From contig NC_089979.1 of NCBI RefSeq assembly GCF_036417845.1, positions 48,244,775 through 48,308,774 on the forward strand: a DNA stretch of 64,000 bases. Direction: 5' to 3'. This document shows, piece by piece, positions 1 through 12,300 of this stretch. Each line of letters begins with the position of its first letter. Position 1 is the stretch's first letter. The notes beneath the pieces were generated by a model. That model was not told the DNA's origin, made no database searches, and saw only the letters and a list, made by a program, of their open reading frames with translations. The position numbers and the translations under genes were made by a program. This DNA comes from Apteryx mantelli (Eukaryota > Chordata > Aves > Apterygiformes > Apterygidae).

Positions 1-392
1 AATACGGGAGGGACGGAGGAGTCAAAGTGCGTTCGCCGCTGTGCTCAGCAGTGGGCCCCTCGGTCCTGCAGCGGAGGCATTACCCCCTCCCGGCATCCTC
101 GGGATGCACGAGCCGCCCCGCAACGGGCGAGAAAAGGATGGAGAGCGCGTCTGCTGTACCGCTGGGCCGGCGAGGAGAACGCGCTTTCCGCCCCCCCCCG
201 AAAGCGTCCGCAGCCGCTGCGCTCTTGCAGGGCACCCGCAGCACCTACGAGCGCTGCGCTGCCCTGCGGGCGCCTGAGCCCACCACGGCGCTGGGCATCT
301 CCCAAGGCTGACTGCAAACGCGGAAAAAAGAGTGCTCAGCACCGCTGGGATTACTCAGCACCTCGCAGGACGGGGCGCCGCGCTCCTGCTGG
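1..392 (+). other. possible non-coding first exon (partial)
   Basis: A good splice donor, CTGG|GTAAGC, lies inside the CpG island with the cut after position 392. No comparably strong donor is seen on the minus strand of the island. If used, the exon would run from an unseen or nearby start to 392, and the gene would extend to the right with a very long first intron. No convincing coding frame joins to it, so it would be 5' UTR. This rests on one splice motif and its CpG setting only. Confidence 0.25.
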
Positions 393-560
393 GTAAGCAG
401 CTTCGCAGCGCGCCTCCGCGCCGCGCCGCCGCTTGGCATGGGCGCTTCGCTGCCTTGCGCCAGGCTGGGGCTGCTGCAGGCAGTCGCGCTCCTGCCCGCT
501 GCCGCCCAGCCTCTGCGGCCGAGCGCAGCACGCCCGGCAGGGAGCCAGCGAGGCGAGGGA
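1..560. promoter_or_regulatory. CpG island, probable promoter region
   Basis: The first 560 bases are strongly GC-rich and dense in CpG, unlike the AT-rich DNA that follows from about position 600. Undepleted CpG of this length in a vertebrate genome usually marks an unmethylated promoter with or without a first exon. I see no convincing TATA box. Several open frames of 64 to 108 codons cross the island on both strands, but they overlap each other, resemble nothing I know, and are expected by chance where stop codons are rare. The island is cut by the left edge of the window, so its true size is unknown. Which gene it serves cannot be told from here. Confidence 0.7.
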
Positions 561-2118
561 GACTGCGACAGGCACTGCTAAATGCACCGCATCTGGGTTT
601 TCCCTCCTCCGGGAAACTGGACGATGTGACATTTGCTTTTTGGGCTAGCTCAGAATAAAGACAGGCATTTTCAGACTTGTCGCTGAAGCAAATGTTCCAA
701 AAGATGCCGGTTTAAAACATTTTTCTGTTTAGATTTTTCAGCTGTTTGGTGTGGAGTTCTACTTCATTTTGTGGATTTTCTAATTTCTTCTTTTTGTATT
801 TTTGTTAACATTTCATACCATGTTTATATTATCATTATTGCAGTAAAACACAAAATAATCCTAACTGCTAATGCAATAGTCAGGGGTTGAAGTGGAACAG
901 TATTCTGGCATTTCAGAGTTAGGTCTGTACTTTCTGTGCAGGGGAAATACATATAATGGCAAACAAGACTTCAAAATCAGTAGTTTTCAAACTCTTTTCT
1001 ACAGACCTTTGGAAGGTCAGGTCAGTAGACAATTTTTGGAGTATCCTTGAAAGAAGACTGATAAAAACAATTTTATTTACATTATCCAGAAATCACTGTA
1101 TGTGAAAGCTATATATGTACATATTCTTTTACAGACCAAAGTATTTCAGGTTTTTGTTTCAATTCTTTTTATTACAACAGAATAGAGATTAATTTGATCT
1201 ACAAAAGATGAAAAAATGTTTCAAACAATAATAATAGTCCAAGGAAAAATGTAAACAAAAACCCCAGCCATTATACCATGTCTCTCTGTGACATAGTGCA
1301 TTATGAAGAAGGATAAATCATTATCATTAAGGATAAATAAGAATGGTAGTTCAACATGAAAACTTGTCACATGCAATTTGAAATGGGATTTCAAAACAAA
1401 TTTTCAAACCTTCCAAAATATAATTTGCACATCAATATTTAAAAAAAATATTTTAGTCTAAGCAAAAGTGACCATAAAGATTGCAGTAGTTTGATCTAGT
1501 TTGAAGAAGAAATCTTAAACCACTGACCTTTGGGAACATTATGGTTAATTTGGCAGAATAAATGGCATTCACTTAGCTGTCATTTTGTGCTCTGGGAGTT
1601 TTTCGTTTCTTCTTTCCATTTGACATGAATTTTTTTTTTTTTTTTTTGTCTTAACCCTTTTAGCATCTTACAGGATGGCAGAGGAAAGGACCTTGGATAA
1701 TTGTGTAACCTGAGCTGTATAATTTGAAATATAATTGGCATATGATGCAGTAAATTAAAAATTCACTTTTCTCTTCATGGTAAGATTTTCAAACCGATTT
1801 TGGTGTCTAAAAATTCATCCAGTCACTTACAGATATTGCAAAGCCAGTTAAAAGTCCAGTTCCTATTCATTTCCATTTGAGGGAGGAAACTAATCTGTCT
1901 GAGTGCTTTAGAAAATCCCCAACAAGGATCCTTTGGCCATTGTGTTGGTCTCAGTACTTTTAAAAGACTGTTCCTGAGCCATTTTTGAAAATCATCCTTA
2001 AGCTCTTAAATCACTAAGATTGCATCATTAGCACCAAGCCTGCAACAGAATTCAAACCTGCTTCACGTATATTTGATAAGGATATGATTTGATGTGGTCT
2101 ACTCTCATGTATACACAC
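561..2118. other. non-coding stretch, no gene seen
   Basis: Composition falls quickly from GC-rich to AT-rich after 600. The stretch contains a poly-T run at 1630-1647 and no recognisable exon or repeat family. If the donor at 392 is real, this is the start of the first intron. Confidence 0.5.
1630..1647. repeat. poly-T run (18)
   Basis: Uninterrupted T tract. No retroposon body is recognisable beside it. Confidence 0.9.
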
Positions 2119-2281
2119 CTGTCACGGGAAGAAGTTTGGTCCTGCACCCCCTCTTGGCACAGTCCCCGTTATGACTCGAGGCTGCCTGCCTTGGCTGCAG
2201 GGCCGGTCCAAGAGGGCACCTGCCCCAGGCCAGCGGCGACTCAGGGTCCCCGGGTGGTCAGCCGCCGTCCTCGCTGTGTAG
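2119..2281. other. small CpG-rich patch
   Basis: An isolated GC- and CpG-rich block of about 160 bases within AT-rich DNA. On the minus strand it is bounded by an AG (…CTACACAG) and by CAG|GTGTGT, so it could be a small exon. The only long minus frame ends in TGA just before that donor, so any exon would be non-coding. It may equally be a fragment of an LTR or other GC-rich repeat. I do not recognise it. Confidence 0.4.
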
Positions 2282-2706
2282 CACATACCCAATGTCTTTC
2301 CAAATTTCAAAACAAATAAATTTGCACTCAGAATGGCTGCTCTACTTCCTGTCCATAAATATAATGTATTTTATTACTTAAAGACATTGGGGAGGCATTA
2401 CTTTTAACATTTTCCGTGATGCACAATATGCAGGAGTGAAAAAGAGCTTCACAGGACCTAGTAAAGAAGAACAAGAAATAACATATAATGGCATGATTAA
2501 ATAAAAACAGATACATTCAGCATGGCAGATCTAGGTGGTTTTTTTTATTCTGAGAAAATTTTGCTATTCTGAAAGTTTTGACATTCTGAGAAAAAATTTA
2601 ATAATGTACTAGGACTGCCCTACTCCGTGAACTGGCCAGGTCTCGCTAACACAAAGGTTGAACTTTTCTCAGAATCTGTTAGATGCTCAATGAGAGGGAG
2701 ATACTC

Positions 2707-2740
<34 letters not shown>
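2707..2740. repeat. poly-A followed by (TA)n
   Basis: Eighteen A residues (2707-2724) run straight into eight TA units. This is a typical decayed A-tail microsatellite, but no element body is recognisable upstream. Confidence 0.9.
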
Positions 2741-4714
2741 GTGGCATAAGATATATACAATGGCAGTAATAATAACAATAATAGGATACTACTCTTCACC
2801 TATGCATTTATTTTCAGCAACAATTTTTTTAATTTTTAGGTGGCTAAGTACAACTGTTTGTGTCTCATATGGATGGCAAAATGTGATGAAAATTTTATCT
2901 TGATAAAAATTCTGGCAGTACTATGTGGTGATTCATTGCATCTCTAAACTAGTGCTCTTCATTGAACAAAACTGGTCAAATAATAGCTGTCATTTGTGAA
3001 ATGCATGAAGATGAAATCAATATGATTTTAGGCTCCTCTTGTGGTTATCCATAAGCCTGTTCTCCCTATAGAGGGGCTGAAGAAACAATATTATCCTACA
3101 GTGTGATATGACTATAAAAGAAAAAAGCTATATGGGTTTTTTTTGCTTGTTTGCATCACAGTAAACAGATGAAGCAGGAAGTAATCACTGATGATGAAGA
3201 GAGAACTGAATTGCACATGAGAAATTGCTGCTGGCACAACTCCAGTGCCATCATTTACCCTGATTTGGAGGCTGGCGAGCACAGAGAAGCCTTGCTCATG
3301 GAGGGGTGATCACCAAGTCCAGAGGCTCCTTCCCTTCAGGCAGACTGTTGAGGTTACCAAGTGGCTAATGACTCAGAGAAATTGGGTTTCAGACTGAATA
3401 CGGTAGCCTAGCTAGTGAATTTCCAGTGTTTTCTTTTTGTAGACCATTTAATTAAGACAAAAAATTTCACAAAAATCACAAAATATTTGTTTCTGTTTAT
3501 CACCAGATACGGTCAGACACTTACGAGTCTCAATCAGATACATGTTGTAGGTGTTTTCACACATGGCTAACACTAATGTTTCTGTGTTTTTAGGCCAAAA
3601 GCTTACAACCTTAAATCAAGAGTGCTATTATAAGGGGAAAACATATGAAAGTACCTAAATGCATCTTTAAAAGGAAGTATGGTAAAGTCTGGGATGACAA
3701 ACTCTGAACTGGCTTAGTCATAAATTCATGATGATTATATTAGACTGTTACAGAGCAGACTGATGTAGATGCCTTAACTGAATTTTTAATGTAAAAGGTT
3801 TGGATTTCTTTAACTGTAGCTGTCACTTTAATTTATCTCATTTAATTCCTCACTTTCATAATATTGATGACATCTTGTAAAGTTTTTCTTTTCTATTACT
3901 TTTACTTTTATTACTATTATTCTTCAATTTAACTCCTTTTTTTTTAATTTTACTTCAGTCTGGTTTCTTTGGAGAGTTTCATTCTGTGGTTTTGGGGTTT
4001 CTTTCTTTGGTCTAGGAGTTTATATTAAATATTTTCACAATTTTTCTTTCTGAACTAAGTATAACTATTTATACAATTTTGTTATTTATTATCCCATGAC
4101 TGCATGAAGCATGCATATACTTACTTGTGCAAGAGACTGCATATAGTTTTCAGATTTCCCAGATGGTTTAAGAACCTGCATTTTTTTAGAGATACTGAGA
4201 GTCCAGAACAAGATGGTGGGAAGGAAGAGCTGAAGGTGCTAAACCAGACACAGAGGGTGGGTAGGACAGACCCTTTGGGCTGTAGCAGGGACTTGGAACT
4301 GCGTGAGATAACCATGAAAACACACCTTAATGTTGCAGTTTGAAGCAGTTTCTCAGACTTAGCCTTGCGTGAAAGTCTCCTGTGTGGGAAGTAAAAGCAC
4401 TTAAATAATTAAACTTTTTTGCTGTAGCCTTACCTTCTGGATTAAAGGAAGGAAGCATGTTTCTCCAGCAGTTCCCAGTCAATCTGTCTTTCCAAAATCA
4501 ATACATTCTGAAAGAACAAGCCAGCCACAGACTTTCCTAAACTGTTTTCTGTGAGGCATCCAGGAACACAGTTTTAAATTATTTTATCACTGCTATATTC
4601 AGACCTCCATGGAAAGTCACATAAGAGTTTTCCTAATAGCACATGTATGCCCAACATGAGGCAAATGAGAAATACCATTAGCTCTATCAAAGCAGTGTAA
4701 AAGGAAGTCAGCAC
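2741..4714. other. non-coding stretch, no gene recognised
   Basis: AT-rich DNA with no known repeat recognised. A 46-codon open frame at 3169-3309, just after a polypyrimidine tract and AG, is discussed in the findings but is not called as a gene. Confidence 0.5.
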
Positions 4715-4801
4715 CATTATCCCTATTTTAACATGAGGAACCTGAGGCACAGGAAGATGAAACGACTTGTCTGAAATAACTCAGCAAATCAGGGGCAGGA
4801 C
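4715..4801 (-). mobile_element. MIR-like SINE fragment (core)
   Basis: The plus strand reads ATTATCCCTATTTTA, then GAGGAACCTGAGGCACAGGAAG, then ACTTGTCTGAAATAACTCAGCAAATCAGGGGCAGG with changes. This follows the antisense of the MIR/CORE-SINE segment coding for 'cctcagtttcctcatctgtaaaatggggataat' and the adjoining 'acttgcccaaggtcacacagc' part. It is old, with many substitutions and no visible target duplication. Confidence 0.65.
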
Positions 4802-7800
4802 CTTCTCTCACCTGCTGCATTTTAAGGTATGTGACAAATGGCATATGCCAGGGTACTTGCCTCTGATATGCCTTATTTTACATTTTTGGAGCTGGAGTTC
4901 TTGGGAATTGCTTGACAGGTAAGGCACAGACATACTTTGCAATGCTTATGATATACAGGCCTGTGGTTCATTGTATATGTTTTATGTTTTGATATGTTTT
5001 GGGAATCTCATTTGTATATCAGCAGGATCACTGTGGTTGCTGATAAAATTTTTCTAGAGTACAGATTTATCCTGTCAGGATTATTTCAGGCTGCTAAACA
5101 TCCATTTCAGTCCAAAAGAAGTTCTCCCTAACGAAAAAAGTTGCTAGGATAAGCAACTCTCTGTTCATACCAGTCTGATTAACAACACCATGCATTCAAT
5201 TGTTGACCCATCAGCTTGGATGAAATTGGATGTTAAAATCTGAATTAGGCAGGATCATGACAGAGGCAATTTTTAAACCTCCTCAGAATAGAAGATGTTT
5301 GCAGCCTATTCATTTCAGCTTACTGTTATTCTTAATAACTGTTGATACTAATAATCATAATGTCATTTCTGAGTTTCTGAAGATGTGCAAACCCAAGGAG
5401 ATAATAAAAAAGACAGCTTTGCACCAAAAATAGAAAAATTAAACATGACATGGAGTAGGGGGTGAGGAAGAATAATGTGATGTGCAGAAATGAGAATGGT
5501 TAGAGCAATACAATCCCACGATTACTCACTCTGAGATGATCCTTTCCCTCTCTGTCAATCCTTTGAAGCGAACAGCCATGGAAAAGTGTTCAGATTTATA
5601 GGTGTCCTGGCAAACAGTGACCTGTTACTTTTGCAGCTGGTTAGCATCTCTTGAGCTCCTTCTTATTTTCCCTATCTGGGGTACAATTTTCCTTTTATCT
5701 TTAATATACAACTACCAAATTTTATCTTTTGGTGAAGCCAGATTCACTGACCCTAGGGTGTTCAGTGTGTCTAGGCTTAGAGGCAAGTTATATAGCCAGC
5801 ATGAGTTCCCCCCACGACTCCGGATGATGAGTCCCACTACTGAAGTTGGTGATCACGCTCTTGCTGTCTGTCTACTGTAACGAACATAGGAGCACGTCCC
5901 AGCTCCTGGGCCTGGCTGCACACCCTAGGCACACTCTGAGATCCATGTGCAAGCATGTCAGTCCCTTCTGTTTTCTGTGTCAGGCAGTCTTTCCTCCACG
6001 TTTGAAGCCACAGAGCACGTATTTCTGGTACAAGAGAGAAAACTCACTGGAAAATCCCCATGGTGGGAGCAGATGGGAAGTGATATCAGAAAGCATATCA
6101 GGTGCTGGCCAATATAGTTCTTCAGACTTATTCAAGTAACATGGTGGATGGCCAAGAAAGTCTTAGAAGCAAATAGCCTCTATTCCCATCTGTCTCAAAT
6201 CCAGAAATTATTTCCTATTATTTCCTGAGGAAGCATTAATTCAAGATGCAGAATTAATCCAGCCCTCAGAGCCCTGAGAGAAAATGGTTGTTCAATATGA
6301 GTATACTTGGAAGACTTATGGAGAGCTTACATATCATACTGTCTGTGGATATGCATTTGGACTCACTTACTACAGAACCATCACAAGCTACCTCACTTTC
6401 TGCCACTGTACCTCTTAGAGGAGAGGAGGAGAAATGGACTATTTTCTCTCACTGAGTTTACTTAGACTATCTTTGGTGTCTAAAAAGAAGGAACCAAAAA
6501 TGGGGTAATAAATATTAAATGAGCTATAGAAAACTAACAGCAGCCAGGCAGGAGCAGAAAAGATCAGAGACCTTTGCTAGGGTGGCAAACTTAATATGCT
6601 GTGGCCACTCTCACAGGTCATCCCTTTAAAGATGGGGTGACAGCTGCCCTCATTTCCTTTTCTGGGTTTTGCTGCCAATTGATGCCTTCCCTCACAGATA
6701 TCCAGAAAGTCCCCAATGCAACGTCTCCCACTCCCTCTGTAAGAAGCAACGGCATTTAGCCTTGGCCTTTTGGGAATCTCAGTCTCGGCAGCAGCTGCAG
6801 CTGCATAGAAGTTGTTTCTGGGATTGTCCACGGTAGATTTTGCTTTTGTTTCTGGTTCAAGAGTATTTGTTTGTAGGGAATGGACTGTGTCTTACTACTA
6901 TCTTGCTTCCACCAGAGAGAGTGACCGAGAGGCCCAGTATCATACTTCTGGGCAGGGCTCAGTAGTTTTTCAACCAGTAATGGGACCACTAATGGCCTCC
7001 TGGCATGGGGAATATTCCTAAATGCATCCATCCTAGACCAAAGCTTAGCCTGACTTTTACTTTAGAATTAAACAAAAGCAGGGAGATGCTTAGCAACTTC
7101 AACACAGGTTTTATTTAAGTATCCCAGAAAATAATAAGGTTAGTGACTTATGTTTCAAATTAATGAAAGATGGATATCTTGTATTTCCAGTGAGATTCAG
7201 CAAAGTCCTATGAATCTTTACTAGCTTCACAGTGTGACACTGATTTTGGAGATGCTGTTTAGGAGATGTTTAGGTATGAAAACAAGTGGCCTGGATACAG
7301 GAGAACTGAGCACAGAAGAGAGGCATTATCAGCTGGTGAGTAGAACAAGGAAGGGTCTTAGTAAGAGAAGGTTAGACTGATCAGCGGGACAACCTGTGTG
7401 CTGTTTCACCACATGTTGTTACTATTGAAGCTGTTGCATGGGAAGAACAAAGCTGCTTGTACAGTAATCTGTTTTTGTTTTTTTTAATTTTACTAAGTAA
7501 ATAAAACAAACTGATAAAAAGTCCTGATTAAAAAGGAGATAGAAAACCTGTTCAATTCAGACAGTAGGCAAAAGTTATGCGAGTGCAAAATAAGTGGTTT
7601 ATATTCCTGCATTTTAATATTCATGATGGTTATAAACATCATTTGCAATGTATAATTAACTTTTGTCTTTTTAATCTAATATATTGGCTTAACCATTTTA
7701 TCTGAAGACTGGTCAATTTATAAATCTATCTCAGCTGACAACTTGTCTGGCTCGCTTTGGGCATGAGTGAAGCTGATGTACTTTCCTGTGCCATGCCAAT

Positions 7801-8979
7801 GACTTGTCAGGAGTTCAAAGTTTATGTACATAATCCAGTCCAAGTTTCTATCTTGATATAGAATTGGAGGCAAAAAAGCAAACTCACAGTACAGATGAAT
7901 TGATTCAGGAGTAAAGGGGACACTCATGTATTTGACTTTTGAAGCATTGGAGAGCAATTAGCTCTATGGGTGCTGTAAACTATGTCTAATTATTTAAGAG
8001 CTATTATGTCCCATGGAGATAGTATGTACATAAGAAGTAAGTAAGAAGCGGTGCAGGGAAGGAATGGCGTATCAGGAATACCGTCCCTTTGTTTCCTCCT
8101 CAGACCTCAGAGGCCATATACTGTTTTCCAACGGTTTAAAAAGACATTGGTCTTATCTCTAAAATGAAGTTTCTATACACATTTGGTGCCAGATATCTTG
8201 CAGCCATTATAGCTCATTAGACCAAAAAAAAGATCTACTATTTATATTAAATTGAAAATGTTTTCACATTATTAGTTCCCCAGTTATTTATTTCATTTTC
8301 TTGAATCATCAGTGTTATGTGAAAGATAATTAGTGATAATTAGATCGACTGCTGGAATTTAAATAATGCCAAAGACTTATATTGTATCCACAGAAGCAAA
8401 AAAAGGATAGATATGTGTGTGTGAGGGAAGTTAAAACTAGGTTTGGGGAACAGTAGGGCTGGTTAAGCCAGTACAGATAAACAAAATTCAGTCCTAATTT
8501 TTGAAATATGTCCTACATTTTAGATTAGGCCTTTCACCTGCCTAAGAGTGAAACATCAATACATGTTTAGAAAATCTGTTCTTACTGTATGTTTTGATCA
8601 ATGAGTCTCATGAGCTATCCAGCTTACAGATAAGGAAGAGAACGTCCATGCTGGGGCAAAGAACAACCATAATCTTACACTTAAGAGAGAAAAAAAGCCA
8701 AAACTCTCTAGAAGCTCCAGCAGCAATCTGGAGCTACCAGAGACTGATTCTGTGACAAGTGAAGCCTCAACTTTGACCAATATTTCTAAGATTCTTTGCT
8801 AAATGCTTGGCCTGTAAAGTCATATCCAAGCATCTAGGCAAGTGGCATGACTTTCAAGCATCACCAGACCAGTGCTGTTAAAAATCAGGCCTGCTAATTA
8901 GAAAACTGAGTTGGTTAAGAGCACCACTTCAAAAGATTAAGATGATTTTAAGAGTCTAACTTCAGCAGCCACTAAACCA

Positions 8980-9016
8980 CCCCCCCCAAAAAAAAAAAAT
9001 AAATAAAAAAAATAAA
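8980..9016. repeat. C-run followed by A-rich simple repeat
   Basis: Eight C residues followed by 12 A residues and an AAAT/A-rich tail. Low-complexity DNA that produces a spurious frame on the minus strand. Confidence 0.85.
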
Positions 9017-9657
9017 ACCCCAAACTTGGCCTGGCATCTAAAGCATGAACCCCTACATTTACATGACTTAAAGGAGAGTCTGCCTTATATGCTACAAAGT
9101 TAAGTGTCACTTTCATCAGGTTTGGCTTCAGATAAGCCAATGTCAAGTTTATGTGAGAGCAGAAGCATGCCATAGCAAAAGGAACAAAGTTATATAGTAA
9201 TTATTTCTGAAGCCCTTCTCCACTGTTTCTCAGCGTGCCTTCCTCAGCTTGCTAATCTTTTGCACCTGGTAAGGAGAACTTTTTCTAGGCTATAGGAATA
9301 AGATCACGGACTCTCTGGCTTCCAAAAACGTGGGGTACTCAGTTGAGACAATAAATTGCAAAATTTAACAAAAAAAGAAAAAACACTCACATTTCACATC
9401 TCTGTAATGTTGATGCTAGTAAGACTCCAAAGTATGTGCATTTGGCCTTCTGATATCAGTTGCAGCTAAAAATTCCCGTCTTACCTCAAACTGAGTTGTT
9501 TTCTGGATGACCTCACACACCTTGCTGAAGTTCTGTTTTCACAGGTGGAGAACGTGCAAGGACACATACCTTTTAAGAAGTGGTGAAGTAAACAGCAAAG
9601 CTAAGGTCTGTGAATAAGCTTGGAAAGCTGAACAATGAGAGGATATTTGGGTTTTAT

Positions 9658-9684
9658 CGATATATATACATATATATATTTATA
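9658..9684. repeat. short (TA)n tract
   Basis: Imperfect TA dinucleotide repeat interrupted by CA. Confidence 0.8.
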
Positions 9685-10522
9685 CATTCTCAAGCACATG
9701 ATCAGCCTCAAATGGGCCTGGAATGTATGTTTAAACTCACACAAGCAACCTTACTATCTTAGTCTAAGTATAGATATTGTACTAAAACACCCATACTGTC
9801 TAATCACTGAGCTGTGTTACATTGCTCTCCAGTCTTACTGCTTTCAGTATCCAAAGGCGGATAAACTAGTGGAATGTAGTGTTCCCATTCTAGTTTTACC
9901 TTTAACTTTTTTCTACTCTTGCCAGAGAGAATGTGATTGAAAGTCACATTTCCATCTTGACTCAAGCAAAATTCCCTTTTTTTGGATGACTATGCTATTT
10001 CAAACACTCTGTAGAACTTTTGCATTCAGATCCTTCCCCCCAAAAGCTGCTGCTGAGGATGGGCAGACAACAGGGTTCTGAAGGCAGGAACTGATGAAAA
10101 CAATGAATCTGAGGAGATCTCTGTGGTAGGGGTGGCACTAAAAGCCAGACACCCACAATGGCACTGTCATGTTTTGCCTCACAGGAGAGTTAACACTGGA
10201 TAACAGCTTAGAGGAGACATCTCAAGGTTTTCCACCTGTGGGTTTTAAAAAGCATGGCATTTTGACTAGTTTGTCCTCTTCTAATATCCACTGCCTGGCA
10301 TAAGACACATTGTTTGTTAAACTTAGCACTTCATGCACACACACTGACCTGTTTATGATTTTGATTAGCAATGAAATTCCTAGTTAGGATATTTGGAGCA
10401 ACAATTCCCTTATCCTGCCTCTCTTTTTAGCATCATTTGAGAATATCCTCCTCTCAGCCTCTATGCCACTCTGGCCATCTGTTTCCAGAGGCCAGCCAGA
10501 TGTGCATGGAGACAGACAGAGA

Positions 10523-10565
10523 CTCTGTCCTCCAGCTCCCATCACAGTGGAGCTGGAGGAGAGAG
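10523..10565. repeat. 17-bp inverted repeat (hairpin)
   Basis: Arm 10523-10539 pairs with arm 10549-10565 over 17 positions with one mismatch (G10527 against G10561), around a 9-base loop. The inner 12 pairs, TCCTCCAGCTCC with GGAGCTGGAGGA, are perfect. The arms are GC-rich in an otherwise ordinary stretch. Function unknown. Confidence 0.8.
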
Positions 10566-12124
10566 AGCAGGAAATTTCATGAGGTGGATGCTCCTTATAG
10601 TGCCTTCATACATGGTGGGAGGAGAACCAATCCCTCTGCCTGCGAAAGAGAAAGGAAGGATGGATGAGAGAAAGGAATGCAGTGTGTTTCCTTCTACCCC
10701 TTAGAACCTGTACTCTAATTAGTGGAGTATAGCATGCCACTGTTGGAGGTGATTACAAAAATCCCGATACAGGCTTTGGGTAGCAATGACTAGATTTGTA
10801 CACTCTGCTGCAGGGAATGGTCAGTGGTCTTCATCTACTATCTTTGCTGAGGTTCAATAAGCATTTATACTTCTATACCACACACAAACTAGGCTGTTAC
10901 AATACTACTGGGAATATGATCCCTTCTTTTGAATTGACTGTACAGAGCAGGTATGTGAGCAACAAGCAAAGCACGCAGTTTCTTGTCTAATCTGACTGCT
11001 CAGTCAGTGATTGTTGTGTGAATTGTATGACTAATGGCACAGAGGCATTCCAAATCTAGCCTTATTCAAGTATGAACTGGGTCCCTGAAGAAGTAGCTGT
11101 TTGCTTGGATTTTTTTTTGCTGTCTTAGTCATCATTCCAGTGAGAATGACTTGATGGACTGCCCTGCCCCTCCAAATTCTTTTGGTACAGATGGATACCC
11201 ATTAATTTTTTTCTAAGTAGATCTTCATGGTTTAATTTGCATCTAAATGTTGAGGCAGTGAGAAAGTAGAAATCATCATTAAAATATCACCATTGGCAAC
11301 AATAACTAGTAAAGTCAAAAGCATCTCTCTAATACAATACTTAATTTAAAATTAGTAATTAGACACAGAAATGACTGAGCTAAAACAAAGTTTATTTTCT
11401 TTTGCTTTTGAAGAGGGAGTAACTGCGGTATTCCAATAATCTATGACCAATGGCAAATACTGAATTTCTACATAGTGACCCCTATTCTCTCCATTTCAAT
11501 AACTAGCTTTTGTGAAATTATCATAAATTTCCATATCACCCACCAGAAAGTATTTTAAGATATCAGCTATTTTTTAGTTAATTTCTAAAAAAAACCAATG
11601 CCCAGGCTTGACCCTAAAATATATATTTTAGTGTTTTGCATAATCTAATATATTTTACATTTTATTTAGATAATGTATTACACATCATCATCTTAATGCA
11701 GTGTCATCATTATTTTCTGTTTTTATATGAGCATTAGTAATGTAGACATCTGAACTGTTCTTATGTCTCAGACAAGGCCTATAAAGCATTTTATCCGGTC
11801 AAAGGTCTTTGCATGTTCTATGCTTCTATACTGAATTTGTGGGAAGACATGCTAATAAAAATGTTAAGTGAAGATAATGACATAAGAATACATCACATTA
11901 CTAGCCACAGACATCAGGCCAAAGTTTCCTCTAGTCTAACTAATAGCCTACCTTTGAGAGTGGCCAACAGCAGTTACTTAGTATAATAGTCAAGTCTAGA
12001 AAGGAACTCCCAAAAAGGGGTCATTGGTGGTTAGGAACTTCATGAGCTGGAAATTGCATGCATATTGCTATGCCTAATCATATTTGATCCACCTTTCTTC
12101 CATTAAATTGTTTTAACACTTTTT
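10566..12124. other. non-coding stretch, no gene recognised
   Basis: AT-rich DNA with no recognised repeat and no coding signal beyond chance open frames. Confidence 0.5.
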
Positions 12125-12300
12125 TACCACCAAAACATCGTCTGGCAATGAGTTCGACAGATTTAGTTATGTGCAATGTGAAAAAGCTCTTCCTTCTGTT
12201 GTTTTAAACATGAAGACTGGTTATTTCACTGAATGCACTCTGTTATGACAAACAGCAGGCAGTCATTCATTAGTCACCTTCTCCAGGTCGTTCACTGGCA
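12125..12300 (-). mobile_element. CR1 LINE fragment (3' end of ORF2)
   Basis: The plus strand carries TGGCAATGAGTT, GTGAAAAAGCTCTTCCTT, TTGTTTTAAACATGAAG and TCACCTTCTCCA in that order. This is the antisense of the CR1 segment ending ORF2, where the sense strand has 'aaacaaacaaaaggaagtacttcttcaca'. It corresponds to part of the better-preserved plus-strand CR1 at 58216-58800. The fragment is heavily mutated and encodes nothing usable. Confidence 0.65.

Larger units (their letters stand above)
4802..10522. other. non-coding stretch, no gene recognised
   Basis: AT-rich DNA with scattered short chance ORFs on both strands. A GC-richer patch at 6577-7031 carries overlapping open frames of 69 to 91 codons on opposite strands that match nothing I know. 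A C8A12 tract lies at 8980-9016 and a short TA repeat at 9658-9684. Confidence 0.5.

Noticed and set aside
22-658. Many overlapping open frames of 64 to 108 codons on both strands
   Set aside because: They lie in a CpG island where stop codons are rare, conflict with each other and contain no known domain.
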